Assembly (NCBI GenBank): GCA_021463505.1
Contig: JAJTYR010000037.1
Coordinates: 1-35,735 of the forward strand
From: Burkholderiaceae bacterium
GTDB taxonomy: Bacteria; Pseudomonadota; Gammaproteobacteria; Burkholderiales; Burkholderiaceae_E
Direction: 5' to 3'
Length of the DNA stretch: 35,735 nucleotides
Part shown: piece by piece, positions 1 to 9,430 of the stretch
How positions within the stretch are numbered: position 1 is the first letter of the stretch
How the letters are laid out: each line of letters begins with the position of its first letter
Notes under the pieces: generated by a model
Database searches by the model: none
What the model was told of the DNA's origin: nothing
The model's input: the letters and a program-made list of their open reading frames with translations, nothing else
Made by a program: the position numbers and the translations under genes

Positions 1-867
1 GCCGCAGTGGCCACGGCGGCCGCGGCAGCCGCGACGCCGTCGCTGTCGCCGTCGAAGTCGCCGCTGCGGCTCGAGGACGATCGCGGGCGCGTCGTCGTGC
101 TCCGGACGGCGCCGGCACGCATCGTTTCGCTGGCGCCTCACGCGACCGAACTGCTGTTCGCCAGCGGCGCCGGACGCAAGGTGGTGGCGGTCGATCCCGA
201 CAGTGATTATCCGCCGGCAGCACGCTCGCTGGCGCGCGTGGCCGCCTACCCGCAACCCGACATCGAACAACTGCTCGCGCTCGCCCCCGACCTGGTGGTG
301 ATCTGGGGGGCCGGTGCACCGCAGGCGCTCGTCACGCGGCTCGCGCACCTGGGGTTCGCAGTCTTCGTGTCCGAGCCACGCACCCTGGACGAGGTCGGTG
401 CCACGCTTGCGCGCTTCGCACAGTTGTCCGACGACCCCGCTGCGGGGCTCGGTGCGGCGCGTGCGTTTCGCGCACGGCTCGCACAGATCCGTGCGCGCTT
501 TGCCGCGCGGCCTGTGGTGCGCGTGTTCGTGCAGATCTGGTCGACGCCGTTGATCGGCATCGGCGAGCACGACGTGATCGCCGACGCGGTGCGCAGTTGC
601 GGCGCGGCGAGCGTGCTGTCCGACGGCACCATCGCCGCGCCGCACGTGGACCCCGAGGCGGTGATCGCGGCGCGCCCGGCGATGGTGCTGGCCACCGACG
701 GCAGGCGCTCCGAGCGCTTCTGGCGCGAGCGCGGTCTGCTCGCGCCGCGCGGCCCGGCGCGCTTCGCGGCATTCGACGCTGCGACGATGGAGCGCCCGGG
801 CCCGCGCGTGCTCGATGCACTCGAACAGATGTGCGCGGTGATCGATGCGGCGCGTGGAGTTCCGTGA
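1..867 (+). CDS. ABC transporter periplasmic substrate-binding protein, BtuF/hemin-binding type (5' truncated)
   Basis: This looks like a periplasmic binding protein of the Peripla_BP_2 fold, which captures cobalamin, heme or iron chelates for an ABC importer. The frame is open from base 1. The first in-frame start is a GTG at 7, but the alanine-rich run before SLSPSK resembles the end of a signal peptide, so the true start probably lies outside the window. Family signs are the early strand with RIVSLAPHATELLF, the LLALAPDLVVIW segment, the central long helix (about residues 145-168) and the C-terminal lobe with VIAARPAMVLATDG. The permease and ATPase genes are not visible and may lie to the left. 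The ligand cannot be told from sequence; the nearby tonB operon fits a TonB-dependent uptake route, but that is inference. Confidence 0.75.
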   Translation, partial: AAVATAAAAAATPSLSPSKSPLRLEDDRGRVVVLRTAPARIVSLAPHATELLFASGAGRKVVAVDPDSDYPPAARSLARVAAYPQPDIEQLLALAPDLVVIWGAGAPQALVTRLAHLGFAVFVSEPRTLDEVGATLARFAQLSDDPAAGLGAARAFRARLAQIRARFAARPVVRVFVQIWSTPLIGIGEHDVIADAVRSCGAASVLSDGTIAAPHVDPEAVIAARPAMVLATDGRRSERFWRERGLLAPRGPARFAAFDAATMERPGPRVLDALEQMCAVIDAARGVP

Positions 868-950
868 CACGCGCGCCCGGTGCAGCGTGACGCCAGTGCC
901 ACACGATCCGCGTGCACGACTCGTGAATGTCGTCCGTGCGCGCGTTCGTT

Positions 951-959
951 TGCTAACAT
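951..959 (+). promoter_or_regulatory. Candidate extended -10 promoter for the ParA gene
   Basis: TGCTAACAT matches the extended -10 form (TG, one base, then TAACAT). No good -35 is visible at 17 bases upstream. Transcription would begin near 966, about 29 bases before the ATG at 995, leaving room for the GGAG ribosome binding site at 983-986. Confidence 0.35.
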
Positions 960-994
960 CGCGTTGTCAACCAACCCGTCGTGGAGACCGCCAC

Positions 995-1636
995 ATGCCT
1001 GTCGTAGCCGTCGTGAATCCGAAGGGAGGTGTCGGCAAGACCACCCTTGCGACCAACCTCGCCGGTTTCTATGCCTCGAGCGGCAAACGCACGATGCTCG
1101 GCGATTTCGATCGCCAGCAATCGGCACGACAGTGGCTGGATCTTCGTCCGGCAGGTGCGCGACCGATCGAAACCTGGGAGATGAACGGCGAGGTCGCCCG
1201 GCCGCCGCGCGGTGTCACGCACGTCGTGCTCGACACGCCCGCGCAGATCACCGGCAAGCGGCTGTCCGAGGTGGCGCGCGTGGCCGATCGCATTGTGGTG
1301 CCGCTGCAGCCATCGATGTTCGACGTGCTCACCACACGTCGTTTTCTCGACGAACTGCGCGCGGTCTTCGACGATGCGCGGCGCTTTCGCGAAGCCGTCG
1401 GCATCGTCGGCATGCGGGTCGATACGCGCACGCGCGCCGCCGATGAACTGGCGCGCTTCGTCAGCGGACTCGGCCTTCCGGTAGCGGGTTACGTGCGCGA
1501 CACGCAGAACTACGTTCACCTGGCTGCGCACGGCCTCACGCTGTTCGACCTGCCTTCGTCGCGCATCGATCGCGACCGCGCGACCTGGGGTCCGCTGCTG
1601 GGGTGGCTCGCCGCGTCGGGGACGGCACGCGCGTAG
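995..1636 (+). CDS. Orphan ParA/MinD-family ATPase
   Basis: A 213-residue deviant Walker A ATPase of the ParA family. Such proteins position DNA, chemoreceptor arrays or other cargo by ATP-dependent dimerisation. The ATG at 995 was chosen because KGGVGKTT follows at residues 10-17 and GGAG lies 8 bases upstream; the open frame extends further but without family sequence. Other marks are the GDFDRQQSARQW segment (residues 36-47), matching the usual D-x-D-P-Q-G-S-A-x-x-W region though with an arginine for the proline, and the Walker B-like HVVLDTPA. No parB or centromere-like repeat is visible, so this is not an obvious chromosome-partition pair. It sits 30 bases before a TldD-like gene. Its cargo cannot be inferred from this sequence. 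Confidence 0.85.
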   Translation: MPVVAVVNPKGGVGKTTLATNLAGFYASSGKRTMLGDFDRQQSARQWLDLRPAGARPIETWEMNGEVARPPRGVTHVVLDTPAQITGKRLSEVARVADRIVVPLQPSMFDVLTTRRFLDELRAVFDDARRFREAVGIVGMRVDTRTRAADELARFVSGLGLPVAGYVRDTQNYVHLAAHGLTLFDLPSSRIDRDRATWGPLLGWLAASGTARA

Positions 1637-1666
1637 CACACCGGCTCGGGCAGGCGGGTCGGCGAG

Positions 1667-3118
1667 GTGTCCCCGGCAGACGGTCCGCAATTCCCGCGCA
1701 TCGCACAAGCGGGTGCGCGCGTGGCATTGCGGATGGTCGAGGAGCGGCACGAAACACTGGCGGTGACGCGCGGCGTCGTGCAGCCGACACGACTGTCGAT
1801 CGATTGCGGCGCGATGGTCTCGGTCTGGCTCGACGGGGAGATCGGTCATTGCGCAACCGCCGACCTGGGCGCGCACGGCCTGCAGGCAGCCGCCGGGCGG
1901 GCCTTGCAGTGGGCGCGCGCCGCGCGCGGTCGCGGCCTGGGTCTGGCCGACGCACCGTGGCCCCAGCCGGGCACGCCTGCGTGCCGGGCACCGGCCGACG
2001 ATCCGCTGCCGGGGCGTGCCGAATTGATCGGATTGCTGCAGGCCGAGGCCGCGGCGATGTCGACCGATGCGCGCGTGCGCCACTGGTCGGCGAGCCTGCG
2101 TGCCACCGAAACGCGCCAGCGTCTGTGGATCGACGGCGCGCTCGCCGCCGAGCAGGCATTCCGCTTCGTCGAGCCCAATCTGGAGGCGACAGCGGTCGAC
2201 GACCACCGTTCGCAGACCCGGACGCTGGGCGGGCAGTACAACGGCTTTTGCCGGCAGGGCGGCGCCTCGGCACTGTGCGACTCCGGCATCGTGGGGGGCG
2301 GCGCACGCATCGCCGACGAGGCGTTGCAGTTGCTCGGCGCGGCCAGCTGCCCCGATGGCCGGCGCGACCTGCTGCTGTCGCCCGACCAGATGATGTTGCA
2401 GATCCACGAGTCGATCGGGCACCCGCTCGAGCTCGACCGCATTCTCGGTGACGAGCGCAATTTCGCCGGTACGAGCTTCGTCGTGCCGGAGATGTTCGGC
2501 CGCTATCGCTACGGCTCGCCGCTGTTGAACGTGAGTTTCGATCCCGGCGTGCCCGGCGAGTTCGCCAGCTACGCGGCCGACGACGACGGTGCCGTCGCCC
2601 AGCCGCGGCGGCTGATCGAGGGCGGCATTCTGCTGCGCGCGCTGGGTGGCACGCTGTCGCAGACGCGCGCACGTGCGCTTGGCTGGCCGATCGAGGGCGT
2701 GGCGTGTTCGCGTGCCAGCGGCTGGCAACGCGCGCCGATCGACCGGATGGCGAACCTGAATCTCGAACCGGGTGATGCCACGCTCGAAGCGATGATCGCG
2801 TCGGTCGAGCGCGGCATCTGGATGCAGACCAACGCATCGTGGTCGATCGACGACTCGCGCAACAAGTTCCAGTTCGGCTGCGAGTGGGCGCGCCTGATCG
2901 AGAACGGGCGGCTCGGCGCGCTGGTGCGCAACCCGAACTACCGCGGCATCTCGGCCACTTTCTGGCGCAGCCTGGCGGCGGTGGGCGATCGCAGCACGGT
3001 GCAGGTGCTCGGCACGCCGTACTGCGGCAAGGGCGAGCCGGGTCAACTGGTGCGCGTCGGCCATGCCTCGCCAGCATGCCTGTTCCGCGCGGTCGAAGTG
3101 TTCGGAGGTGAAGCGTGA
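1667..3118 (+). CDS. TldD-like metalloprotease subunit
   Basis: A member of the TldD/PmbA family, whose TldD-TldE heterodimers degrade unfolded peptides and cut leader peptides of some modified peptides and antitoxins. The zinc motif HESIGH is at residues 247-252, followed by the family's PLELDRILGDE. The C-terminal YCGKGEPGQ with its cysteine and the VGHASPACLF end are also typical. The GTG at 1667 is the first possible start after the in-frame stop at 1634; it has GAGG directly against it rather than a spaced ribosome binding site, so a start further in (GTG 1721, ATG 1733) is possible. The N-terminus is somewhat short for the family. The next gene encodes the partner type, 37 bases downstream, so the two probably form one complex. 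Confidence 0.85.
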   Translation: MSPADGPQFPRIAQAGARVALRMVEERHETLAVTRGVVQPTRLSIDCGAMVSVWLDGEIGHCATADLGAHGLQAAAGRALQWARAARGRGLGLADAPWPQPGTPACRAPADDPLPGRAELIGLLQAEAAAMSTDARVRHWSASLRATETRQRLWIDGALAAEQAFRFVEPNLEATAVDDHRSQTRTLGGQYNGFCRQGGASALCDSGIVGGGARIADEALQLLGAASCPDGRRDLLLSPDQMMLQIHESIGHPLELDRILGDERNFAGTSFVVPEMFGRYRYGSPLLNVSFDPGVPGEFASYAADDDGAVAQPRRLIEGGILLRALGGTLSQTRARALGWPIEGVACSRASGWQRAPIDRMANLNLEPGDATLEAMIASVERGIWMQTNASWSIDDSRNKFQFGCEWARLIENGRLGALVRNPNYRGISATFWRSLAAVGDRSTVQVLGTPYCGKGEPGQLVRVGHASPACLFRAVEVFGGEA

Positions 3119-3155
3119 GGCGCGGCGATCCGTCTCGCGCACCCGGGGCCCGCGC

Positions 3156-4493
3156 ATGACGGCCGATCCCCTGTTCGCGGCGCAATTCGCGTCGCTGGCG
3201 CGCTTCGTCTCGTCGGCGGCCACGCGCAGCGAGATCCTGTTCGGCACCCTGCGCGGCGAGCGCAGCGACTTCGTGCGGCTGAACCGCGCCCGGGTGCGCC
3301 AGGCGGGCACCGTGGAGCGCGTCACCGTCGGGCTGCGGCTGCTCGATGGGGGACGGCAGGGGCGCATCGTCTGCACGCTCGGCGAGCACGAACGGATCGA
3401 TGCGCTGCTCGCCGGCGCGCTCGCCGGGTTGCGCATCGCGGTCGCACAGTGGCCGTCCGATCCCTGGGCGTGCTGGCAGCCGCTGGCGCACGAGAGCGAG
3501 CACATCGACGACGGCGACACCCCCGATCCTGCAGCGGCGATCGACGCGATTCTCGATGCGGCCGGTGACGACGACCTGGTCGGCTTGTACGCGGGCGGAC
3601 CGGTGGTGCGCGCGCTCGCCAGCAGTCTCGGACATCGCCATTACCACCAGACGACCTGGTCGAGCTTCGACTTCTCGGTGCAGGCGGGCGACGACCGCGC
3701 GGTCAAGGATCACTGGTTCGCCGGGCGCTGGGACGCCGCGTCGCTGCAGGGCTCGATCCGTGCGGCGCGCGAACGCGTGCGCATCCTGCGTCGGCCGCCG
3801 CGGCGGCTCGTGCCCGGCCACTACCGGGTGCTGCTCGCACCGCAGGCGCTGGCCGAACTGGTCGGGCTGCTCGGCTGGGGCGGTTTTTCCGAGCGCGCCT
3901 GGCGCAGCGGCCAGTCGCCGCTGATGCGCGCAGCGCGCGGCGAGGCCGGTTTCTCCTCGATGCTCACGCTGTCCGAGGAGGCGCACGCCTTCGGCGTGCC
4001 GCGCTTCCAGGACGATGGCTTCGAACGCCCGGAGCGCATCGCCCTGCTCGAGGCGGGGCGCCCCGCGCACCGTCTGGTGTCGCCGCGCAGCGCGCGCGAG
4101 TTCGGAGTCCGGGGCAACGGCGCGGACGAGGACGAGCGTCCGCGCGCCGCCTGCGTCGCCTCGGGCACGCTGCCGACCGCACAGGCGCTGGCGGCACTCG
4201 GTGCCGGCGTGTCGATCGCCCATCTCTGGTACCTGAACTACTCGGATCGCGCGGCCTGCCGCGCCACCGGCATGACGCGCTTCGCCACGCTCTGGGTCGA
4301 GAACGGCGAGCCGGTGGCGCCGGTCGAACCGATGCGCTTCGACGACAGCCTGTACCGGGTGCTCGGCGAGCAGTTGCTCGCGCTGTCCGACTCGGCCGTG
4401 GCGATCCCCGCGGGCGACACCTGGAACGGACGCGAACCAGGCGGCGTCCGCGCGCCGGCCGCGTTGGTCGGCGCGCTGCGCTTCACGCTGTGA
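3156..4493 (+). CDS. TldE/PmbA-like metalloprotease partner subunit
   Basis: A 445-residue member of the TldD/PmbA superfamily, taken as the TldE-type partner because it has no HExxxH motif and directly follows the TldD-like gene. In known pairs TldE is non-catalytic and TldD carries the zinc. Family-like parts are the N-terminal RSEILFGTLRGERSDFVRLNRARVRQAG region, the central VPGHYRVLLAPQALAELVGLLGWGGFSERAWRSGQSPL segment, and the late ALGAGVSIAHLWYLNYSDRAACRATGMTRF stretch. The ATG at 3156 is chosen by comparison with family N-termini; the ribosome binding site is weak. The pair is divergent from canonical TldD/PmbA and its substrate is unknown. The gene converges on exbD, with 15 bases between the stops. 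Confidence 0.75.
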   Translation: MTADPLFAAQFASLARFVSSAATRSEILFGTLRGERSDFVRLNRARVRQAGTVERVTVGLRLLDGGRQGRIVCTLGEHERIDALLAGALAGLRIAVAQWPSDPWACWQPLAHESEHIDDGDTPDPAAAIDAILDAAGDDDLVGLYAGGPVVRALASSLGHRHYHQTTWSSFDFSVQAGDDRAVKDHWFAGRWDAASLQGSIRAARERVRILRRPPRRLVPGHYRVLLAPQALAELVGLLGWGGFSERAWRSGQSPLMRAARGEAGFSSMLTLSEEAHAFGVPRFQDDGFERPERIALLEAGRPAHRLVSPRSAREFGVRGNGADEDERPRAACVASGTLPTAQALAALGAGVSIAHLWYLNYSDRAACRATGMTRFATLWVENGEPVAPVEPMRFDDSLYRVLGEQLLALSDSAVAIPAGDTWNGREPGGVRAPAALVGALRFTL

Positions 4494-4507
4494 CCGCCCG
4501 ACGGCGG
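4494..4507. terminator. Small hairpin between convergent genes
   Basis: CCGCC, loop CGAC, GGCGG forms a five-base-pair GC stem that fills nearly the whole 15-base gap between the TldE-like stop and the exbD stop. There is no T-run, so it is at best a weak bidirectional terminator. Confidence 0.3.
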
Positions 4508-4508
4508 C

Positions 4509-4949
<441 letters not shown>

Positions 4950-4981
4950 CGTGTCGCTCCCCGACTGGGTGGTTCGGTGCG

Positions 4982-5722
4982 TCAGCGCACGATCGGGCTG
5001 GTCGCCAGCGGTGCGACCGCGCTGCGCAGCGAATCGCCCTCGTGGTCTTTCAGCCTGCGCCCGGTGATCACCAGCGCGAGCACGTCGTGCGCGAAGCCGT
5101 CGAGCTCGGCGAGCACGATGCGGTTGACGCGCACGAACGCGTTGTAGGCGAGTACCGCAGGGATCGCGACCGCCAGCCCCGCGGCGGTCATCACCAGTGC
5201 TTCGCCAACGGGGCCGGCCACCTTGTCGATCATCACCTGGCCGCTCGCGGCGATCGCCAGCAGCGCGTGGTAGATGCCCCAGACGGTGCCGAACAGCCCG
5301 ACGAAGGGCGCGGTGCTGCCGACCGAGGCGAGGAATGCCAGTCCGCTCTCGAGTCGCGCCGACGCCTGCGTGATCTCGCCGCGCATCTCGCGCGTGATCA
5401 GCTCGTCGCGGTCGATCGACGCGGCGAGCGAGCTGTCGGGCTGCATCGCGGCGGCCGCGCGTGCTTTCTGCACCAGCGGCAGGAACACCCGCTCGGCGTC
5501 GGCGCGCTCGAGCGTGGCCAGCGCCTCGTCCATCGAGCGTGCGTTCCAGAACTGCTCGAGCGCGGCGCGCGCACCGCGCCGCAACCGCCACGCGCTCCAG
5601 GCCTTGGACAGGATGAAGTACCAGCTGATGACGGACATCGCCAGCAGCAGCCAGGCGACCGTGTGCGTGACCACGTCGCCGGACTGCCAGAAGTGCATCA
5701 AGCCGAGTTGTCGATCCTGCAT
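4982..5722 (-). CDS. exbB: ExbB (MotA/TolQ/ExbB) proton channel
   Basis: ExbB forms the pentameric proton channel around ExbD. The protein has three membrane segments: about residues 17-38, then the pair around 128-158 and 173-198. It also has the family signatures GSTAPFVGLFGTVWGI and GEALVMTAAGLAVAIPAVLAYN. The ATG at 5722 (MQDRQLG) is preferred because GAGGGAA lies about 8 bases upstream; a second ATG at 5698 (MHFWQ) is also possible. It starts 11 bases after the tonB stop and leads into exbD, so the three are one operon. TolQ is a paralogue, but the tonB and exbD neighbours settle the name. Confidence 0.95.
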   Translation of the reverse strand: MQDRQLGLMHFWQSGDVVTHTVAWLLLAMSVISWYFILSKAWSAWRLRRGARAALEQFWNARSMDEALATLERADAERVFLPLVQKARAAAAMQPDSSLAASIDRDELITREMRGEITQASARLESGLAFLASVGSTAPFVGLFGTVWGIYHALLAIAASGQVMIDKVAGPVGEALVMTAAGLAVAIPAVLAYNAFVRVNRIVLAELDGFAHDVLALVITGRRLKDHEGDSLRSAVAPLATSPIVR

Positions 5723-5733
5723 CGCGTGTTCCC

Positions 5734-6531
5734 TCACCCTTCGAGTCGGAAGACCCATCGCCAGTCGTGATACCACTCCGCCACCGGCTGGCCGTCGACC
5801 ATGGCCGGCTTGAAGCGCCATTTCCTGACCGTGTCGATCGCCGTGCGATCGAGCAGCGTCGAACCGCTGGATTGTCGCAACCGCACCTCGGTCACCGTGC
5901 CGTCGGCGCCCACGTGCACGTCCAGCCTGACCTCACCCTGGTCGCCCATGCGTCGCGCCATCCCCGGGTAGGGCGGCGGCAGGTTGCCGCTCCAGGTGGC
6001 ATCGACGTGCGGTGCGCTGCGCGCGGCGTGGCGCACGGCATCGCGTGCGACGGCAACCGGGGCGCTTGTCGCCGGACCCGCGGCGGCGCTCGCCGGAGCC
6101 GATGCGCCACCCTGGGTGGCCGGGGCGTTCGATGGCGATGGTGTCGCCGGCTGGATCGGGATCGGGATCGGTGCCGACTCGGCCGGCGGTGCCGGCCCGG
6201 GAGGCGGCTTGGGCGGCGTCGCCATCGCGGAGCGCGTCGGCGCGGGTGCTGCGGCGGTTGTCGTGCGCGCCCGCGATGGCACCGGCCGGGCGGGCTCCGG
6301 CGCGGGCGTGGCCGCGGTCGGCTCGGGCAGCGCGGCCCGCGGTGGCTCGGCGGCGGGACGGGTCGGTGCGCGCACGACCGGCAGCGGCTGCGGCGTGCTG
6401 AGCAGGACCACCTGCACCGGCTCCGGCGATGATCGTATCGCGGGAGCGGTGGCGAACGAAAGCACGCCCGCGAGCAGGGCAACGTGCAACGCCAGTGCAC
6501 TGCCCGCCGCCGACAGCCGGTATGCGTCCAT
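5734..6531 (-). CDS. tonB: TonB energy transducer
   Basis: TonB couples the ExbBD motor to outer-membrane receptors for iron chelates or cobalamin. This 265-residue protein has an N-terminal anchor helix (about residues 10-29), a long proline/alanine-rich periplasmic spacer (about 35-165, including a PIPIPI run at 121-126), and a C-terminal TonB fold from about 180. That fold carries PPPYPGMARRMGDQGEVRLDV, then SSGSTLLDRTAIDTVRKWRF at about 221-240. The ATG at 6531 has no ribosome binding site but sits 6 bases below a -10-like sequence. It heads tonB-exbB-exbD and diverges from the ChaN-like gene. No TonB-dependent receptor is in the window. Confidence 0.93.
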   Translation of the reverse strand: MDAYRLSAAGSALALHVALLAGVLSFATAPAIRSSPEPVQVVLLSTPQPLPVVRAPTRPAAEPPRAALPEPTAATPAPEPARPVPSRARTTTAAAPAPTRSAMATPPKPPPGPAPPAESAPIPIPIQPATPSPSNAPATQGGASAPASAAAGPATSAPVAVARDAVRHAARSAPHVDATWSGNLPPPYPGMARRMGDQGEVRLDVHVGADGTVTEVRLRQSSGSTLLDRTAIDTVRKWRFKPAMVDGQPVAEWYHDWRWVFRLEG

Positions 6532-6537
6532 CGCGGA

Positions 6538-6566
6538 ATTATCGCGGCCGGCGCCGGGAAGGCCAA
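6538..6566 (-). promoter_or_regulatory. Candidate sigma-70 promoter of tonB-exbB-exbD
   Basis: On the minus strand, TTGGCC (6566-6561), a 17-base spacer, then GATAAT (6543-6538). The -10 matches consensus at 5 of 6 and the -35 at 4 of 6. Transcription would start at or beside the ATG at 6531, so the transcript may be leaderless, in line with the missing ribosome binding site. I did not find a convincing Fur box here. Confidence 0.5.
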
Positions 6567-6591
6567 ATGCGCCGGCCACGGGTCTGCAACA

Positions 6592-7566
6592 ATGCGCATG
6601 GGCTTTCGAACGGGCACGGTGCCGATGAATGGGCTTCATGGACCATCTGGCCGGATATCGGCCGCGCTGCTGACGCTGGTCACCGTGCTGGTGGCATGCG
6701 CCGCGCTGCCCGGCACGCCCGCTACGGCGTTGCCGGCCGCCGCCTTCGACGCCGATTACCTGTTGATCGGCGAGGTCCACGACAACCCCGTGCAGCACCG
6801 GCTGCGCCTGCGCTGGCTCGAATCGCTCGCCGCGCACCACCGCTTCGCCATCGCGCTCGAGCAACTGGACGCCACGAACCAGGCAGCCCTCGATCGCGTG
6901 CGCGCCGCCGATGCGGCGGCCGCTGGCAGCGCATCGCCGGAACAGCGGGCGCGCAGCCTCGCCGAGGCCGGCGGCTTCGACTTCCGCGGCTGGCGTTGGG
7001 AGTACTACCGTCCGGTCGTCGAGTTCGCGCTGCAACACGACCTGCCGCTGGTCGCGGCCAACTTCTCGCGTGCACAGACCGTGGCGGTGGCGCGCGGTGG
7101 CGCGCCCGCGGATCTGCTGCCCGACGGCTGGGGGGTCGCCGAGCAGCGCGCGCTGGAAGCTTCGGTCCGCGACGGCCATTGCGGATTGTTGCCCGAATCG
7201 GTGATCGCGCCGATGGCTGCGGCCCAGCGCAGCCGCGATGTGCAGCTGGCCCGCGCGATCGTCGACGCGCAGCGCCGCAGCGGCCTGCCGGTGGTGCTGC
7301 TCGCCGGCAATGGTCACCTGCGCCGCGACATCGGCGTGCCGCGCTACCTGGCGAAACTGGCGCCGGAGGGGCGCGTGTTCAGCATCGGCCTGCTCGAAGC
7401 GGACGGGGCGCACGGCGACGATGGCGACGACGACGGGGCTGGCACCGCGCGGGCGCGCGCCCGGCGCTACGACTTCGCGGCGCTCACGCCGTCGGCGGCC
7501 CGCGAGGATCCGTGCGAGGCGCTGCGTGCGAAGATGCGGCACCGGCCGGCGTTCGCGCCGCAGTGA
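6592..7566 (+). CDS. ChaN-like iron/heme-associated lipoprotein
   Basis: A ChaN/DUF399-family protein. ChaN of Campylobacter is a heme-binding lipoprotein involved in iron acquisition. The domain begins with ADYLLIGEVHDNPVQHRLRLRWLESLA and continues with FAIALEQLDATNQAALDR and WRWEYYRPVVEFAL, ending near VVLLAGNGHLRRDIGVPRYL; these are the family's characteristic blocks. A membrane signal ends in LVAC, a good lipobox, so the mature protein is probably lipid-anchored. Start choice is open between ATG 6592, 6598 and 6625; none has a clear ribosome binding site. A GDDGDDDGAG insert near the C-terminus is low-complexity and probably a surface loop. It diverges from tonB, which supports an iron role. 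Confidence 0.8.
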   Translation: MRMGFRTGTVPMNGLHGPSGRISAALLTLVTVLVACAALPGTPATALPAAAFDADYLLIGEVHDNPVQHRLRLRWLESLAAHHRFAIALEQLDATNQAALDRVRAADAAAAGSASPEQRARSLAEAGGFDFRGWRWEYYRPVVEFALQHDLPLVAANFSRAQTVAVARGGAPADLLPDGWGVAEQRALEASVRDGHCGLLPESVIAPMAAAQRSRDVQLARAIVDAQRRSGLPVVLLAGNGHLRRDIGVPRYLAKLAPEGRVFSIGLLEADGAHGDDGDDDGAGTARARARRYDFAALTPSAAREDPCEALRAKMRHRPAFAPQ

Positions 7567-7588
7567 CCGTTGTGCGCAGAGCCGATGC

Positions 7589-8902
<1,314 letters not shown>

Positions 8903-8953
8903 TACGACGGGAACTTTCTCGCCCCCCGGACCTTCCCCGCCCTGTCGAGCCGC

Positions 8954-9382
8954 ATGTCCGTCACCACCGAACTGAAGAGTATGGGCCTGAAGGCCACCTT
9001 GCCGCGCCTGAAGATCCTCGAGATCTTCCAGAACGGCAAGCAGCGGCACATGAGCGCCGAGGACGTCTATCGCGAACTGCTGGCCGAGAACCAGGAAATC
9101 GGCCTGGCCACCGTCTACCGGGTGCTCACGCAGTTCGAGCAGGCGGGGCTGCTCAAGCGCAGCAACTTCGAGTCGGGCAAGGCGGTGTTCGAACTCGAGC
9201 AGGGCCAGCACCACGACCACCTGGTCTGCCTGCAGTGCGGCCGCGTCGAAGAGTTCTACGACGCCGAGATCGAGAAGCGCCAGCACGCGATCGCCAGGGA
9301 GCGCGGCTTTGCGCTGCAGGATCACGCGCTGTCGCTGTACGGCAACTGCATCAAGCCCGACTGCGAATACCGGCGCGGCTGA
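8954..9382 (+). CDS. fur: Ferric uptake regulator Fur
   Basis: Fur is the iron-responsive repressor; with bound metal it dimerises on Fur boxes in front of iron uptake genes. The protein is 142 residues, the usual length. The winged helix spans about 1-83, with [33 protein letters not shown] as recognition region. The metal region has HHDH at 86-89, the zinc cysteines C92 and C95 (CLQC) and a second pair C132 and C137 (NCIKPDC), as in structural-zinc Fur proteins. It diverges from bamE and converges on recN. A Fur-box-like site lies upstream. Confidence 0.97.
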   Translation: MSVTTELKSMGLKATLPRLKILEIFQNGKQRHMSAEDVYRELLAENQEIGLATVYRVLTQFEQAGLLKRSNFESGKAVFELEQGQHHDHLVCLQCGRVEEFYDAEIEKRQHAIARERGFALQDHALSLYGNCIKPDCEYRRG

Positions 9383-9396
9383 CGCGCCCGCCCGCG

Positions 9397-9418
9397 CCGC
9401 GGCGCCTGCCGCGGGTTT
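9397..9418 (+). terminator. Candidate terminator after fur
   Basis: CCGCGGC, loop GCCT, GCCGCGG (9397-9414) is a perfect seven-base-pair stem followed by GTTT. It lies 15 bases past the fur stop and before the convergent recN stop. The T-run is short, so termination may be partial. Confidence 0.5.
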
Positions 9419-9430
9419 CCCCCGTTGCCC

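Noticed and set aside
953-4223. Long minus-strand open frames (hundreds of codons) opposite the ParA, TldD and TldE genes
   Set aside because: They are rich in arginine, histidine and alanine, show no family motifs, and arise from high GC content; the plus-strand genes have clear motifs.
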